Below are positions 48,077 through 60,000 of a stretch of DNA of 64,000 bases, piece after piece. The DNA lies in NCBI RefSeq assembly GCF_030297155.1, contig NZ_AP028067.1, positions 2,232,001-2,296,000 of the forward strand, written 5' to 3'. The notes under the pieces are model-generated. The model was not told the origin of the DNA. It saw nothing but the letters and a program-made list of their open reading frames with translations, and did not search any database. This DNA comes from Vibrio sp. FE10 (GTDB taxonomy: Bacteria; Pseudomonadota; Gammaproteobacteria; Enterobacterales; Vibrionaceae). The translations under genes were made by a program, and so were the position numbers. Each line of letters starts with the position of its first letter. Positions within the stretch are counted from its first letter, which is position 1.

Positions 48077-49327
48077 ATGAATTTGATCCTCAAAAACGCA
48101 CGAGTGGTCTCCATGAGCTCGGGAGCCAGTGGTTATCAGCCCTCTTCCCCTCAAGATATCGTTATCGAAAACGGTAAGATCGTGTCCATCTCTTGTTCAA
48201 ACCAAAGCGTGCTTGCTTCTGAATTAGAACAAGTAAGTGTTGATGGTTCTTTGGATTACGTCACCTATGATTGCAAGAGCAAGCTAGTAACACCTGGGTT
48301 AATTGATTGCCACACTCATCTCGTATTTGCAGGGAATCGCGCCAACGAGTTTGAACAACGTTTGAATGGTGTTTCTTACACCGACATCGCCAAGCAAGGC
48401 GGCGGCATTCTAGCGACAGTCACTGCAACACGCGCAGCACAAGAATCCGAACTGGTTGAAATGGCCTTGCCGAGACTTGATGGTCTACTAAGAAGTGGCG
48501 TAACCAGCATCGAAGTAAAATCTGGTTATGGTTTAACACTTGAAGATGAACTCAAGATGTTACGCGCAGCTAAAGCGTTAGAAAATCATCGAAGAATTAA
48601 GATCACCACTACTCTCCTTGCAGCACATGCTGTGCCGCCAGAATATAAAGAGCAGCCCGATCGTTATATTGATCTGGTTTGCCAAGAGATCATTCCTAAA
48701 GCAGCAGAGCAAGGCCTAGCCGATGCGGTTGACGTGTTCTGCGAATCTATCGGCTTCAACCTAGAACAAACCGAACGTGTATTTGCAGCAGCCCAAAAAC
48801 ATGGGCTCGCGATTAAAGGCCACACAGAACAGCTTTCTAATATGGGTAGCAGTGCGCTTGCAGCGAAATACGGTGCACTCTCTGTTGACCATGTTGAGTA
48901 CCTTGATGAAACTGGAGTCAAAGCACTGGCTGAATCAGGCACAGTCGCAACATTACTTCCCGGTGCTTTCTATTTCTTGAAAGAGACTCAACAACCGCCC
49001 GTTGCCCTACTTCGTGAACACAACATTCCAATGGCGATCGCGACCGACCTAAACCCCGGCACTTCTCCCTTTGCTGATTTAACACTGATGATGAACATGA
49101 GCTGCACCCTATTTGGCACAACGCCTGAAGAAGCGCTACGCGGTGTAACTTGTAACGCTGCGGCCGCCATTGGCGACTCACAAACCAAAGGCAAAGTCGA
49201 AGTCGGTTATGCCGCTGATTTAGCTATCTGGAATATCGATCACCCTTCCGACTTAAGCTATCAAGTTGGTGTTCCTCATCTTCATAAACGCATTGTTAGT
49301 GGCGAGGTATGTCATGACTCAATCTAA
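48077..49327 (+). CDS. hutI: imidazolonepropionase
   Basis: This 416-residue amidohydrolase opens the ring of 4-imidazolone-5-propanoate to N-formimino-L-glutamate, the third step of histidine breakdown. Metal and substrate motifs are [34 protein letters not shown] and [10 protein letters not shown] prefer ATG 48077 with AGGTGA upstream over a GTG two codons earlier. It overlaps the start of hutG by 14 bp and is the first gene of hutIGUH. Confidence 0.95.
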   Translation: MNLILKNARVVSMSSGASGYQPSSPQDIVIENGKIVSISCSNQSVLASELEQVSVDGSLDYVTYDCKSKLVTPGLIDCHTHLVFAGNRANEFEQRLNGVSYTDIAKQGGGILATVTATRAAQESELVEMALPRLDGLLRSGVTSIEVKSGYGLTLEDELKMLRAAKALENHRRIKITTTLLAAHAVPPEYKEQPDRYIDLVCQEIIPKAAEQGLADAVDVFCESIGFNLEQTERVFAAAQKHGLAIKGHTEQLSNMGSSALAAKYGALSVDHVEYLDETGVKALAESGTVATLLPGAFYFLKETQQPPVALLREHNIPMAIATDLNPGTSPFADLTLMMNMSCTLFGTTPEEALRGVTCNAAAAIGDSQTKGKVEVGYAADLAIWNIDHPSDLSYQVGVPHLHKRIVSGEVCHDSI

Positions 49328-50378
49328 ATCCAACGGCATCCAAGATAACACAGCAACCGTACATAACTTTGTATGGACAGGGCGTAATGATCTTGAAGAT
49401 GGCGCACTCGGCACACGCGTACATCACATTACCAAGCAAGTGCAACATAGTGACTTAAGTAACGAGCTTACTAACAGCGCTATCGCTTTGGTCGGCTTTG
49501 CCAGCGATGCCGGTGTTGCAAGAAATAAAGGACGAGTGGGTGCGAAACAAGCCCCCAACCTGATTCGCCAAGCTCTGGCTAATATGGCTTGGCACAGTAA
49601 CTCACACATTGCGGATCTTGGTGATATCGAGTGCAATGATGGTCAACTCGAAGTCAGCCAAAAACAGTGTGCATCTGTGATTGCCAATGCCTTATCAAAA
49701 AACAAAGTGATTACCCTTGGCGGTGGTCATGAAGTGGCTTGGGCATCTTTCCAAGGCCTCGCTGAGCATTTTCATAAAGTGGAAAACCTAGATAAAGCAG
49801 AACGCCTTAATAAAGATCAGCCAGTACACAAACCTAAGATCGGCATCGTTAACTTTGATGCTCACTTTGATCTTCGTGAATTTGAAAGCGACATCGCCGA
49901 CGTTAAGCCCAGTTCAGGCACGCCTTTTAACCAGATCAGCGATTACTGCCACAAACATCAATGGCCATTCCAATACGCTTGCCTTGGCGTGAGTGCCGCT
50001 AGTAATACCAAAGCGCTGTTCAACAAAGCAGATCAACTAGGCGTTTGGTATGAACACGACCGCAACATGACCCAAATAAACCAAGTCGCTCAACTGGTTA
50101 AGTTACAAAAATTCATCGCTGAGTGTGATTACCTCTATCTCACTATCGACCTAGACGTATTCCCAGCAGCGACTGCGCCGGGCGTAAGTGCACCAGCGGC
50201 AAGAGGCGTGAGCTATGAAGCACTCGCTCCTTTCCTAGAACATATTTTCAAACACAGTGAAAAACTCATTATCGCGGACATTGCGGAATACAACCCAGAC
50301 TACGACATCGATGGCCAAACGGCTCGATTGGCGGCACGTTTGTGTTGGGATATAGCAAGTGCAATGGCCAGTGACTAA
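49314..50378 (+). CDS. hutG: formimidoylglutamase
   Basis: This 354-residue ureohydrolase-family enzyme hydrolyses N-formimino-L-glutamate to glutamate and formamide, the last step of the pathway. The dimanganese motifs are [21 protein letters not shown] and [14 protein letters not shown]. The ATG at 49314 has GAGG 6 nt upstream and lies inside the end of hutI, implying coupling. It is a paralogue of the speB product at 30887-31816, which has the same ligand pattern but a different substrate. Confidence 0.94.
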   Translation: MTQSKSNGIQDNTATVHNFVWTGRNDLEDGALGTRVHHITKQVQHSDLSNELTNSAIALVGFASDAGVARNKGRVGAKQAPNLIRQALANMAWHSNSHIADLGDIECNDGQLEVSQKQCASVIANALSKNKVITLGGGHEVAWASFQGLAEHFHKVENLDKAERLNKDQPVHKPKIGIVNFDAHFDLREFESDIADVKPSSGTPFNQISDYCHKHQWPFQYACLGVSAASNTKALFNKADQLGVWYEHDRNMTQINQVAQLVKLQKFIAECDYLYLTIDLDVFPAATAPGVSAPAARGVSYEALAPFLEHIFKHSEKLIIADIAEYNPDYDIDGQTARLAARLCWDIASAMASD

Positions 50379-50438
50379 TCCAGCTATACCGATAACTACA
50401 ACTACAACGATATAACGTGAAACAGAAGGAATTCCAAA

Positions 50439-52133
50439 ATGACGGAACACCACAACAGTGACCCTCGTCTCGACACGACTCGCGAAATTCGCGCACCTCA
50501 TGGCACCACTTTGCGCGCTAAATCTTGGTTAACAGAAGCACCACTGCGTATGTTGATGAACAACCTAGACCCTGATGTGGCAGAACACCCACATGCACTG
50601 GTTGTGTATGGCGGTATCGGTCGCGCGGCGCGTGATTGGAAGTGTTATGACAAGATTGTTGAAGTATTAGAACGTTTAGAAGACGACCAAACGTTACTTG
50701 TTCAATCAGGTAAACCTGTGGGCGTGTTCCCGACTCATAAAAACGCACCTCGCGTACTGATCGCGAATTCTAACCTTGTTCCACACTGGGCGAATTGGGA
50801 GCACTTCAACGAGCTCGATAAAGAAGGCTTGATGATGTACGGCCAGATGACAGCAGGCAGCTGGATTTACATTGGCTCACAAGGCATCGTTCAAGGTACT
50901 TATGAAACGTTTGTCGCTATCGCGAAGAAGCACTTTCAAGGCGAAGCAAGCGGCAAGTGGGTTCTAACGGGTGGTCTTGGCGGCATGGGTGGTGCTCAAC
51001 CTCTCGCAGCTACAATGGCTGGCTTCTCGATGATTGCGGTTGAATGTGATGAATCACGAATCGATTACCGCCTACGTACGGGCTATGTCGACAAAAAAGC
51101 CACCAGCATCGATGAAGCGATGGCAATGATTAAAGAATCATACTCGCCAATCTCTGTTGGCCTATTAGGCAACGCTGCTGACGTATTCCCAGAACTAGTT
51201 GAACGCAATATCACGCCTGACGTAGTCACCGACCAAACCTCTGCCCACGATCCGCTGAACGGCTACTTGCCTCAAGGTTGGGCGATGGAAAAAGCGGCTC
51301 AAGAACGTTTAGCTGATGAAGCGAAAGTAGTAAAAGCCGCTAAGCAATCTATGGCGATTCAAGTACAAGCTATGCTAGATCTTCAATACCGTGGCGCTGC
51401 GACCGTCGACTACGGCAACAACATTCGCCAAATGGCACTTGAAGAGGGTGTGGAAAACGCATTTGATTTCCCAGGTTTCGTTCCTGCTTATATTCGTCCT
51501 TTATTCTGTGAAGGCATCGGTCCATTCCGTTGGGCTGCTCTATCTGGCGACCCTGAAGACATCTACAAAACAGACCAAAAAGTAAAAGAACTGATTCCAG
51601 ACAACCCACATCTACACAACTGGCTAGATATGGCACGTGAACGCATTCAGTTCCAAGGTCTACCCGCTCGTATTTGTTGGGTCGGTTTGAAAGATCGTGA
51701 ACGTTTAGGCCAAGCATTCAATGAAATGGTTAAAAATGGCGAACTGAAAGCACCGGTTGTTATCGGTCGTGATCACCTAGATTCAGGCTCAGTAGCAAGC
51801 CCGAACCGCGAAACAGAAGGAATGATGGATGGATCAGATGCCGTATCAGATTGGCCTCTATTGAACGCTCTGCTAAATACTGCAGGCGGCGCAACATGGG
51901 TTTCTCTGCACCACGGCGGCGGCGTTGGCATGGGCTTCTCACAACACTCCGGAATGGTGATTTGTTGTGACGGCAGTGAAGATGCATCACAGCGCATTGC
52001 TCGTGTACTTCACAATGATCCGGCCACAGGCGTTATGCGTCATGCTGATGCGGGTTACGATATTGCCAAGCAATGTGCTAAAGAGCAGAAGCTTGATTTA
52101 CCTATGCTAAACGAAGAACTTCGTCGCCTTTAA
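50439..52133 (+). CDS. hutU: urocanate hydratase
   Basis: This 564-residue enzyme hydrates urocanate to imidazolonepropionate using tightly bound NAD+. The NAD-binding [18 protein letters not shown] and the active-site region [13 protein letters not shown] are present, and the length is typical (555-565). AAGGAA precedes the ATG. Its TAA shares a base with an ATG that begins the extended hutH frame. Confidence 0.97.
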   Translation: MTEHHNSDPRLDTTREIRAPHGTTLRAKSWLTEAPLRMLMNNLDPDVAEHPHALVVYGGIGRAARDWKCYDKIVEVLERLEDDQTLLVQSGKPVGVFPTHKNAPRVLIANSNLVPHWANWEHFNELDKEGLMMYGQMTAGSWIYIGSQGIVQGTYETFVAIAKKHFQGEASGKWVLTGGLGGMGGAQPLAATMAGFSMIAVECDESRIDYRLRTGYVDKKATSIDEAMAMIKESYSPISVGLLGNAADVFPELVERNITPDVVTDQTSAHDPLNGYLPQGWAMEKAAQERLADEAKVVKAAKQSMAIQVQAMLDLQYRGAATVDYGNNIRQMALEEGVENAFDFPGFVPAYIRPLFCEGIGPFRWAALSGDPEDIYKTDQKVKELIPDNPHLHNWLDMARERIQFQGLPARICWVGLKDRERLGQAFNEMVKNGELKAPVVIGRDHLDSGSVASPNRETEGMMDGSDAVSDWPLLNALLNTAGGATWVSLHHGGGVGMGFSQHSGMVICCDGSEDASQRIARVLHNDPATGVMRHADAGYDIAKQCAKEQKLDLPMLNEELRRL

Positions 52134-52147
52134 TGTCTGGAGAGAAC

Positions 52148-53680
52148 ATGTTGAATTTATTACTTAAACCAGGACTTCTTGGCCTACCTGAACTTCGTAA
52201 GATTAGCCGTAGCCCTGTGAACTTATCACTCGACCCTGCTGCAATCCCAGATATTGAAGCGAGCATGCACGTTGTCGAACAAGTGATTGCTGAAGATCGC
52301 ACTGTGTATGGTATCAACACGGGTTTTGGCTTGCTAGCAAATACCAAAATTGCGCCTGAAGATCTCGAAGTACTGCAGAAAAGTATCGTACTGTCTCACG
52401 CGGCGGGCATTGGCAAATTCATGTCTGATGAAACTGTGCGTTTGATGATGGTGCTCAAGATTAACAGCTTGTCTCGTGGCTATTCAGGTATCCGACTCAA
52501 GGTAATCAACGCTCTTATCGATCTAGTGAACGCACAAGTTTACCCATGTGTTCCACAAAAAGGATCAGTTGGTGCATCTGGAGATCTCGCTCCCCTTGCA
52601 CACATGAGTACAGTTCTACTAGGTGAAGGCCAAGCACGCCACAACGGCAAAATCATCACCGGCTTAGAAGCAATGCAGATCGCTGGCTTAGAGCCAATCA
52701 CGCTAGCACCTAAAGAAGGTTTAGCTCTGTTAAACGGCACACAAGCATCGACAGCATTTGCATTAGAAGGTTTGTTTGCAGCTGAAGACTTGTTTGCGTC
52801 TGCAACCGTATGTGGCGCGATGTCGGTTGAGGCTGCGCTAGGTAGTCGTCGTCCGTTTGACCCTCGTATACACCGCGTTCGTGGTCACCGTGGCCAAATG
52901 GATGCAGCACTTGCTTACCGACATATGCTTGATCAAAAGAGTGAAATTGGCGAATCACATACTTGTTGTGAAAAGGTTCAAGACCCTTACTCACTGCGTT
53001 GTCAGCCTCAAGTGATGGGTGCGTGTTTACAGCAAATTCGTAACTCAGCAGAAACCTTAAACATTGAAGCAAATGCCGTATCCGACAACCCGCTTGTTTT
53101 CGCTGACGATGGCGACATCATTTCTGGTGGTAACTTCCACGCAGAACCCGTCGCAATGGCTGCGGATAACCTTGCACTAGCGATAGCTGAAATCGGTAGC
53201 TTGTCAGAGCGTAGAATGGCGTTGTTGATTGATAGTGCGCTAAGCAAACTTCCACCTTTCTTGGTCGATAACGGCGGAGTGAACTCGGGCTTTATGATTG
53301 CTCAAGTAACGTCTGCAGCACTCGCTAGTGAGAACAAAACATTGGCTCACCCGGCATCAATAGACAGCCTACCTACTTCTGCAAACCAAGAAGACCACGT
53401 ATCAATGGCCACCTTTGCCGCTCGTAGGCTTAGATACATGGCTGAAAATACCCGTGGGATATTGGCAGTAGAATATTTAGCAGCAGCACAAGGGCTAGAC
53501 TTCCGCGCGCCTAATCTATCTTCTCCTCGTGTGGAAGAAGCGAAACAGATTCTGCGTGAAAAAGTCAGCTTCTACGACAAAGACAGATATTTTGCACCGG
53601 ATATTGAACAAGCGAACTTATTGCTTAAATTATCCGTCCATAATCACCTCATGCCAGAAGGCACTTTGTGTAGCTTTTAA
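52148..53680 (+). CDS. hutH: histidine ammonia-lyase
   Basis: This 510-residue enzyme removes ammonia from histidine to give urocanate, the first step of the pathway. Its MIO cofactor forms from Ala143-Ser144-Gly145 in [15 protein letters not shown]; Tyr54 in YGINTGFG is the conserved active-site tyrosine. I choose ATG 52148, preceded by GGAGA, which gives the usual MLNLLLKPG start; a 5-codon extension to 52133 overlaps hutU. It is the last gene of the operon. Confidence 0.97.
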   Translation: MLNLLLKPGLLGLPELRKISRSPVNLSLDPAAIPDIEASMHVVEQVIAEDRTVYGINTGFGLLANTKIAPEDLEVLQKSIVLSHAAGIGKFMSDETVRLMMVLKINSLSRGYSGIRLKVINALIDLVNAQVYPCVPQKGSVGASGDLAPLAHMSTVLLGEGQARHNGKIITGLEAMQIAGLEPITLAPKEGLALLNGTQASTAFALEGLFAAEDLFASATVCGAMSVEAALGSRRPFDPRIHRVRGHRGQMDAALAYRHMLDQKSEIGESHTCCEKVQDPYSLRCQPQVMGACLQQIRNSAETLNIEANAVSDNPLVFADDGDIISGGNFHAEPVAMAADNLALAIAEIGSLSERRMALLIDSALSKLPPFLVDNGGVNSGFMIAQVTSAALASENKTLAHPASIDSLPTSANQEDHVSMATFAARRLRYMAENTRGILAVEYLAAAQGLDFRAPNLSSPRVEEAKQILREKVSFYDKDRYFAPDIEQANLLLKLSVHNHLMPEGTLCSF

Positions 53681-53721
53681 AGCAAAAACATTCTGAACAA
53701 CACTCATTAGAGTGTCATATA

Positions 53722-53752
53722 AACAAGGGCTATCGATTAGCCCTTGTTGCAT
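53722..53752 (+). terminator. probable terminator after hutH
   Basis: A perfect 11-bp stem (AACAAGGGCTA with TAGCCCTTGTT) and 5-nt loop lies 42 bp after the stop. The T run is poor. Confidence 0.65.
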
Positions 53753-53868
53753 TGAGCCAAAGGCCATATCTCCCTTAAAATCGTCACATACCATCCAACG
53801 TATTTATCTAATTGACTGATATATAAGCAAAGTTAACTGGATAGACCATTAGAACGAAGTTAGTTAGC

Positions 53869-53874
53869 TATAAT
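53869..53874 (+). promoter_or_regulatory. -10 element of the DUF3581 gene
   Basis: A perfect TATAAT lies 15 bp before the first ATG. No good -35 is seen 16-18 bp upstream. The predicted transcription start near 53881 leaves a leader of only about 8 nt before ATG 53889. Confidence 0.5.
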
Positions 53875-53888
53875 CCACCCCAGATTTG

Positions 53889-54632
53889 ATGACTAATAGC
53901 GATACTATGTTTCTGACACCTTACTTTTCTACTGAAGACAATCAATTTCAATTCACTCGTGAACAGGCTAGCCACTTTGCTAAAAAAGTAGCCGCTGACT
54001 TCAACCCAATTCACGATGAAGACAACAAGCGCTTCTGCGTGCCTGGCGATCTTTTGTTTGCAGTACTTCTGCAAAAAGAAGGCATCAGCCAAAAAATGCG
54101 TTTTGATTTTTCTGGTATGGTTGGTAACGGTATTGCGCTTAGCGTTGACAACAAGTGTGAGAAAGAAAGCTCACTGGTTGACGAGAAAGGCAAAGAGTAC
54201 CTACACATGTCTTGTGAAGGTGAAAAGAGCCACGATCAAGCATTCATCGAGCACGTAGTAACAAACTACGTTAAGTTCTCTGGTATGAACTTCCCACACA
54301 TCATGGTTCCTCTTATGGAAGAGCAGCAAATGATGATCAACTGCCAACGTCCTCTTGTGATTTACGAGAGCATGGAAGTTGAATTTACTCGCCTAGACCT
54401 ATCTCACCCAGAAGTTGAATTCTCTGGTGCGACTTTTGATGTTGAAGGCAAGCGTGGCATCGTGACACTGAACTTCGACTTCAAAGAAGACGGCGAAGTT
54501 GTCGGTAAAGGCGTGAAGCGCATGGTAGCAAGTGGTCTTAAGCCATACGACCAAGCTTCTGTCGACGACCTAGTAAACCGCTTCAACGAACGCAAAGAGA
54601 TGTTTCTAGCTCAGTTCGCAGCTGCCGCTTAA
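53889..54632 (+). CDS. DUF3581 family protein
   Basis: This protein of 247 residues (or 241 from the ATG at 53907, giving MFLTPYFSTED, the more usual family start) belongs to DUF3581, common in Vibrio and Shewanella. The DFNPIHDED segment near residue 40 resembles hot-dog fold MaoC-like dehydratase motifs, so an acyl-thioester-related role is possible but unproven. No signal peptide or membrane segment. Neither start has a good ribosome site. It is monocistronic with its own promoter element and a strong terminator. Confidence 0.8.
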   Translation: MTNSDTMFLTPYFSTEDNQFQFTREQASHFAKKVAADFNPIHDEDNKRFCVPGDLLFAVLLQKEGISQKMRFDFSGMVGNGIALSVDNKCEKESSLVDEKGKEYLHMSCEGEKSHDQAFIEHVVTNYVKFSGMNFPHIMVPLMEEQQMMINCQRPLVIYESMEVEFTRLDLSHPEVEFSGATFDVEGKRGIVTLNFDFKEDGEVVGKGVKRMVASGLKPYDQASVDDLVNRFNERKEMFLAQFAAAA

Positions 54633-54685
54633 TCAGCATCCTTATTTACACCACGTGATGTAAATAGCTCAGGAACAAGATCAAT

Positions 54686-54721
54686 AAAGCCCAGCTTGAT
54701 ATCCTCAAGCTGGGCTTTTTT
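54686..54721. terminator. bidirectional terminator between DUF3581 gene and the protease gene
   Basis: A 14-bp perfect stem (AAAGCCCAGCTTGA and its complement) with a 5-nt loop is followed by six T's on the plus strand and TTTATT on the minus strand. Confidence 0.95.
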
Positions 54722-54754
54722 AGTACGTAACCATCAGTCACATAGTTTCGATGG

Positions 54755-56389
54755 TTATCCGTTAAGCTTTAGTGATGAAAATGATTTTCGTGCAATCAAG
54801 CCACCGAAAAGTACGAGTAACCAATGCCAACCCAGTGAACCACCGCTGCCGCCGCCTGAGCTTTTTGCATTCTGCGTGCCCTCAGACTTAGATATCTTTA
54901 TCTCATCGGTATACGCAAAGTTAGTGATCGTAACTCTGTCGCTCCCTGAAGAACCAGACGAATCTTTCACATATGTAATCATAAAGCTGTTGTCAGCATC
55001 TCTAACTAACGGTAGGTTCACCGAACCAGAAAACTCACCAGAGACACTATCAAATTGTTGACCATTACTATAAACCTCAACAAAGTCATAATCAGCTTCA
55101 GACGATGCAGTTAGGTCAAACGAAACCGTACCAGCAGGGATCCCCTCAACAATAAGCGCTGTAGATGTGCCGTGGCTAATCGACGGTGAGGCCAACGAAT
55201 TTCCTTCTGTAATCCAAGCTTGTATGTTGTAAATGCCACTGTTAGGTACGCTGACATAAGAGTTCACAGTATTCGTTACAGATCTCGCCCCTATCACAGA
55301 AGCCGTTGAAGTAACCGTGCCTACCAATAAATCAGTGTCAACATTAATACCAAATTCATGTTCACCAATTGAGTTTAGGTCGTAACTAACCACAACTTCA
55401 CAGCTTTGTCCTGCAGTTAAAATGCTACATCCGTTGTCTGTTATAACAGTATCATTACCTGAAATTGGATAAACACGGTTTACTTGAATGTTTTGATCAG
55501 ATTTATTTGTGAATTCAAAGGTATGTGAAAGAGGAGCCAATAATTTTGCACCTAGCATCTCCACTTGACGGTAACTAAACCCTGCTTTCTGCTCATCAAT
55601 CCAATCATCAAAGTAACTAATGTTGGTATAGACACCGTAAGCGTTAGCCTCTGCACATCCTTTACCCCAACTTACAATACCCAGTTGTTCATATACCCCA
55701 TTAGTCGAGACAACAATTGGACCACCACTGTCACCCTGGCAAGAGTCATAACCACCATCACTGTATCCCGCACAGAATGCATCATTGCCAATAAAGGCAT
55801 AGCCACTGTGAGGGACACTATTACATTGGTACTGATTAACTAGGGGAACATTAACTTGATACAACTCACTCTTCGATGAATATCCATCTGACGCGTCCTG
55901 ATCACCCCAGCCCATGACCGTTAGCATTTGGCCGTCATTCAGGTTACCGCGAACATAACCATCAACGAGATTAACCACCGACTCAGTTGGCTTTTCTGCT
56001 AGCTCAATAATGGCGATATCATTGCCTGTTGCTGCAGAGTTGTAATATTCATGTACATAAATATTATCAACAGCATATCTATGTTGTGCAGCTTGAGAGG
56101 TAGAAAGGTTTGATACGCCAATCACCACATCTAGATCTTCACGACCATTACCTTCCACACAGTGAGCGGCAGTTAATACATATCGCTCACCAATGAAGCT
56201 CGCACCACAAAACTGACCGTCATAAGCGTTCACGTTCCTTGAAACTAGCGCTGCCATAAATGGCCAATTACCTTGTGTTGCTTCTTCACCGTTTATAATT
56301 CGAGCTGAAACATCTGCCAACACCGACGTTGAAGACAGACTCACTACACAGACACCTAGCGACAACCATTTCGCCTGAACAATTTTCAT
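54755..56389 (-). CDS. secreted trypsin-like serine protease with GlyGly-CTERM anchor
   Basis: This 544-residue protein has a signal peptide (cleavage near VLA-DV, residue 25) and a trypsin (S1) domain from about 31 to 255. The zymogen site is R30 before IINGEEA. The catalytic triad is His76 (TAAHC), Asp124 (NDIAII) and Ser221 (GDSGGP). A middle beta-rich region (about 275-500) follows, with Ig-like and pre-peptidase-like parts. The end has SSGGGSGG, a transmembrane helix and basic residues, the GlyGly-CTERM tail processed by rhombosortase. It resembles Vibrio VesA/B/C proteases, exported by the type II system. Substrate specificity is trypsin-like if Asp209-type pocket residues hold (DSCQGDSGGP has the Asp at the pocket base). 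Confidence 0.92.
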   Translation of the reverse strand: MKIVQAKWLSLGVCVVSLSSTSVLADVSARIINGEEATQGNWPFMAALVSRNVNAYDGQFCGASFIGERYVLTAAHCVEGNGREDLDVVIGVSNLSTSQAAQHRYAVDNIYVHEYYNSAATGNDIAIIELAEKPTESVVNLVDGYVRGNLNDGQMLTVMGWGDQDASDGYSSKSELYQVNVPLVNQYQCNSVPHSGYAFIGNDAFCAGYSDGGYDSCQGDSGGPIVVSTNGVYEQLGIVSWGKGCAEANAYGVYTNISYFDDWIDEQKAGFSYRQVEMLGAKLLAPLSHTFEFTNKSDQNIQVNRVYPISGNDTVITDNGCSILTAGQSCEVVVSYDLNSIGEHEFGINVDTDLLVGTVTSTASVIGARSVTNTVNSYVSVPNSGIYNIQAWITEGNSLASPSISHGTSTALIVEGIPAGTVSFDLTASSEADYDFVEVYSNGQQFDSVSGEFSGSVNLPLVRDADNSFMITYVKDSSGSSGSDRVTITNFAYTDEIKISKSEGTQNAKSSGGGSGGSLGWHWLLVLFGGLIARKSFSSLKLNG

Positions 56390-56534
56390 TACCTAGCCTT
56401 TATTCATTTTAATAATGAAGCGCAGACTATTTTATAAAAAATGAATATGAAACTAAAACCACATTTATTTGTGATATAGATCAACCAAATGATAATAATT
56501 CTTATCTAATTACTTAATTGTATTTGAATCCACA

Positions 56535-56996
56535 TCAGATCCAGCGCCTAACCTTTTGTTTGTAATCAACATATTCCGCACCGAATAATTGCTCTAGAGC
56601 ACGCTCTTCTGGCTTGATTTGGAACTGAGTCATGTAAATCACGAATACAAAGCTAAGCAAAACACTGAACAGGTTTTGGAAGAAGTAACCGAAGCAAAAC
56701 AGTAGGATGAATAGCCCTAGATACATTGGGTTTCGTGTGTAACCAAAAATGCCGCTGTCCACGACTGACGAGGCGGTTTCGACTTTGATCGGATTAACAG
56801 TGGTTTTCTGTTTTCGAAACTCCCATATACCTGATATTCCAATGATGCCACTCAATATAATCCCGATGCCGAGCACAACCATTCTATAAGGCAGTGCCAA
56901 TGTTCCTTGGCTCAACTGCTGAGCACAGAAGTACGAGGCTATGAATACAATAATGAATAGTGCAACGGGTGGTACTTTTAACTCTAGAAATCTCAT
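56535..56996 (-). CDS. isoprenylcysteine carboxyl methyltransferase-family membrane protein
   Basis: This 153-residue protein has four predicted membrane helices and the GYTRNPMYLG motif of the ICMT/PEMT phospholipid methyltransferase group, with a cytoplasmic RALEQLFGAEYVDYKQKVRRW tail. It likely methylates a lipid-like or small substrate using SAM, but bacterial members are poorly characterised. I start at ATG 56996 with AAGGAAA upstream; an 8-codon extension to 57020 has no such site. A terminator separates it from ydiJ. Confidence 0.82.
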   Translation of the reverse strand: MRFLELKVPPVALFIIVFIASYFCAQQLSQGTLALPYRMVVLGIGIILSGIIGISGIWEFRKQKTTVNPIKVETASSVVDSGIFGYTRNPMYLGLFILLFCFGYFFQNLFSVLLSFVFVIYMTQFQIKPEERALEQLFGAEYVDYKQKVRRWI

Positions 56997-57030
56997 AGTT
57001 TTCCTTATTAACAATTCCATTGTTAGTTTA

Positions 57031-57056
57031 GAAAAAAGCCCAGCAATTGCTGGGCT
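57031..57056 (-). terminator. Rho-independent terminator after ydiJ
   Basis: A perfect 20-bp palindrome (AGCCCAGCAA and its complement) is followed on the minus strand by TTTTTT, 8 bp after the ydiJ stop. Confidence 0.92.
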
Positions 57057-57063
57057 AAATGTA

Positions 57064-60000
57064 TTAAAGAATTTTGGCTAGCGCCTGTAATGGGTGGGCA
57101 AGCTTCTCACCCTCAAAACGCTTCACTTGGCTTCGACAGGAATAACCCGTCACTAAGCAACGCTCTTTCGGTAAGTCTTGCATCCTTGGCTTCCAACTTA
57201 GACCGTATATATCTTTCGACATTTGTAGCTTATCGACTTCGTGCCCGAAGGTGCCCGCCATGCCACAACAGCCGACAGGAACGCTGGTTAACGCAGCGCC
57301 AAAGTGTTTAAAGATAGTGCCCCACTCTTTTTCAGCGTTTGGCATCTTGGTCTTCTCTGTACAATGAGCGAACAAGTACCACATCTCTTCACTTACAGAA
57401 CGCGCTTCAAACTCACCCAACGATGGTAGCAACCATTCGTGCACCGTCAGCACATCAAAGTCTCCGCGCTTGTCAGACAAGATTTCGACGTATTCGTCGC
57501 GGTAACAAAGTACCAGAGCTGGATCGACACCCACTAGAGGAATACCGATATCTGCAACCATCGACAAGAAGTCAGCGGTTGATTTCGCTTCACGCGCAAA
57601 ACGACTTAAGAAACCTTTAATGTGCAGTGCTTTACCGTTTGGCTTAAACGGCAGTAGCACCGGAGTTTTACCAAGCTTCTGAGCCAAGGTAACGAAGTCT
57701 TCAACAACCTCCGCATCATAGAAGCTAGTAAACGGGTCTTGAACGATCAACACATGTTGTTTCTTCTGCTCAGAAGAGAGCCCTTCTAGATATTGAAGAT
57801 CGAAGAGTTGCAGCTCTTTGCTCGCCAGACGATTTTTTAGTGTCGGCACCGACATCAACGGTGCATCGACATAACCGACCGTTTTCGCCGTTGCGGTTTG
57901 TATCCACTTTTGACCCAATGCAGCGTTCACTACTTTTGGCGCTTTCGCCATCAGCGGCAGCATGGCTTCAATGTTGGCGACTAAATAATCTTTTGCTGGG
58001 CGTTGGTAACGTGAGTAATAGATATTCAAGAATCGAGAACGGAAACTTGGTACATCGACTTTGATCGGGCACTGGCTCGCACACGCTTTACATGCAAGAC
58101 AACCGTTCATCGCTTCGTGAACTTCATGCGAGAAATCGTATTCATGGCGTTTGTTCATTGTATTACGAACACGCTCCACCATGGTTTTAACTGGTGTATT
58201 GTCCTTCAGCGCTTCTTGCTCTAAATCGAGAATATCGACGCCTTGTTCCGTTAATTGACGCAACCACTCTCTTACTAAGCCTGCGCGGCCTTTTGGTGAA
58301 TGACGACGGTCAGCCGTGACTTTCATCGAAGGACACATTGGCGAGCTAGTATCGTAATTGAAACACAAGCCGTTGCCGTTACATTCCATCGCTTGCTTAA
58401 AGCTGTCACGCACTTGTACGTCGATCTGACGGTCGTAGAAGCCACGTTTGGTATCGGTCACTTTCACCAATTCAGCGTCGCTTTCTAATGGCGTACAGAT
58501 CTTGCCTGGGTTCATCTTGTTGTGGGGGTCAAATGCTGCTTTAACACGTCTTAACTCAGTAAACAGCTCTTCACCAAAGAACTCCGGGCCATACTCAGAA
58601 CGGAAACCTTTACCGTGCTCACCCCACATCAAGCCGCCGTATTTAGCCACCAGCTTAACCACTTCATCAGAGACTTCGTGCATCAGTGCTTCTTGCATCG
58701 GGTCACACAAGTCAAGTGCCGGACGAACGTGTAGTACGCCTGCATCAACGTGACCAAACATGCCGTAGTTCAACTCTTTTGAATCGAGCAGCACTCTAAA
58801 CTCAGAAATGAAGTCCGCCAAGTTTTCCGGTGGCACACAGGTATCTTCAGCAAAAGCGACCGGCTTAGCTCGGCCTTTCGCCGCACCTAACAGACCCACC
58901 GCTTTTTTACGCATGTTGTAGATTCGGCCAATGCTCGCTAAGTCGCTGCACACTTGGAAGCCAATCACACCCGCTTCTTCAGTTTCCAGCATGCTTTCAA
59001 GTTGCGCGGTCAGCGCTTGAACTTGCTGTTCAACTTCCGCTTCATCTTGGCCTGCAAACTCAACCATGTTGATGCCAAGCATCTCTTTATTTGGAACATC
59101 CATCAGCAGGTCGCTCACGGTGTGCCAAACAATGTCTTGCTTCGCTAGGTTCAATACTCTTGAATCGACTGTCTCTACTGATAACGCTTTCGCTTCTACC
59201 ATAAACGGAGCATTACGCAGCGCAGAATCAAACGTATTGTATTTCACGTTAACCAGTGTGCGCGCTTTTGGAATCGGCGTGAGGTTCAGCTTTGCTTCCG
59301 TAATGAATGCTAATGAACCCTCAGCGCCACATAGGACACGAGTAAGATCAAAGCTATCATCTTCTTCGTTAATCGCATTCTTCAAGTCATAGCCCGTAAG
59401 GAAGCGGTTTAACGGAGGGAATTTATTGAGGATTTGAGCGCGCTTATCTCGACAAACGGCTTCAGTGACTGCAAGTGCATGGTGAGCAAATTCACCTTCA
59501 GCAGGCAAACCGTGTGATAAATCAGATTCGAGACATGAACCATCTGCGAATACCGCTTGCAGCGACAACACATGATCGGAGGTTTTACCGTACTTCAAAG
59601 ACCCTTGGCCAGAAGCATCGGTATTAACCATGCCGCCTAAGGTTGCTCGGTTACTGGTTGAAAGGTCTGGAGAGAAGAAGTAACCGTAGGGACGTACAGC
59701 ATCGTTCAATTGGTCTTTAACGACACCAGACTGAACTCTCACCCAGCCCTCTTTTTCGTTAATTTCAAGAACGTTATTCATGTGTCGTGACATGTCAACC
59801 ACGACACCTTTCGTCAACGATTGACCGTTGGTTCCGGTACCGCCACCACGAGGTGAAAAAGTCACTCGTTCGTAAGCGGACTGAGCGCCCACTTTACCGA
59901 TCAAAACAACATCGTTTGTTGTCTTAGGAAGAATGACCGCCTGCGGCAATTGCTGATACACACTGTTATCAGTCGCCACGGCCAAACGGCTCGAATATTG

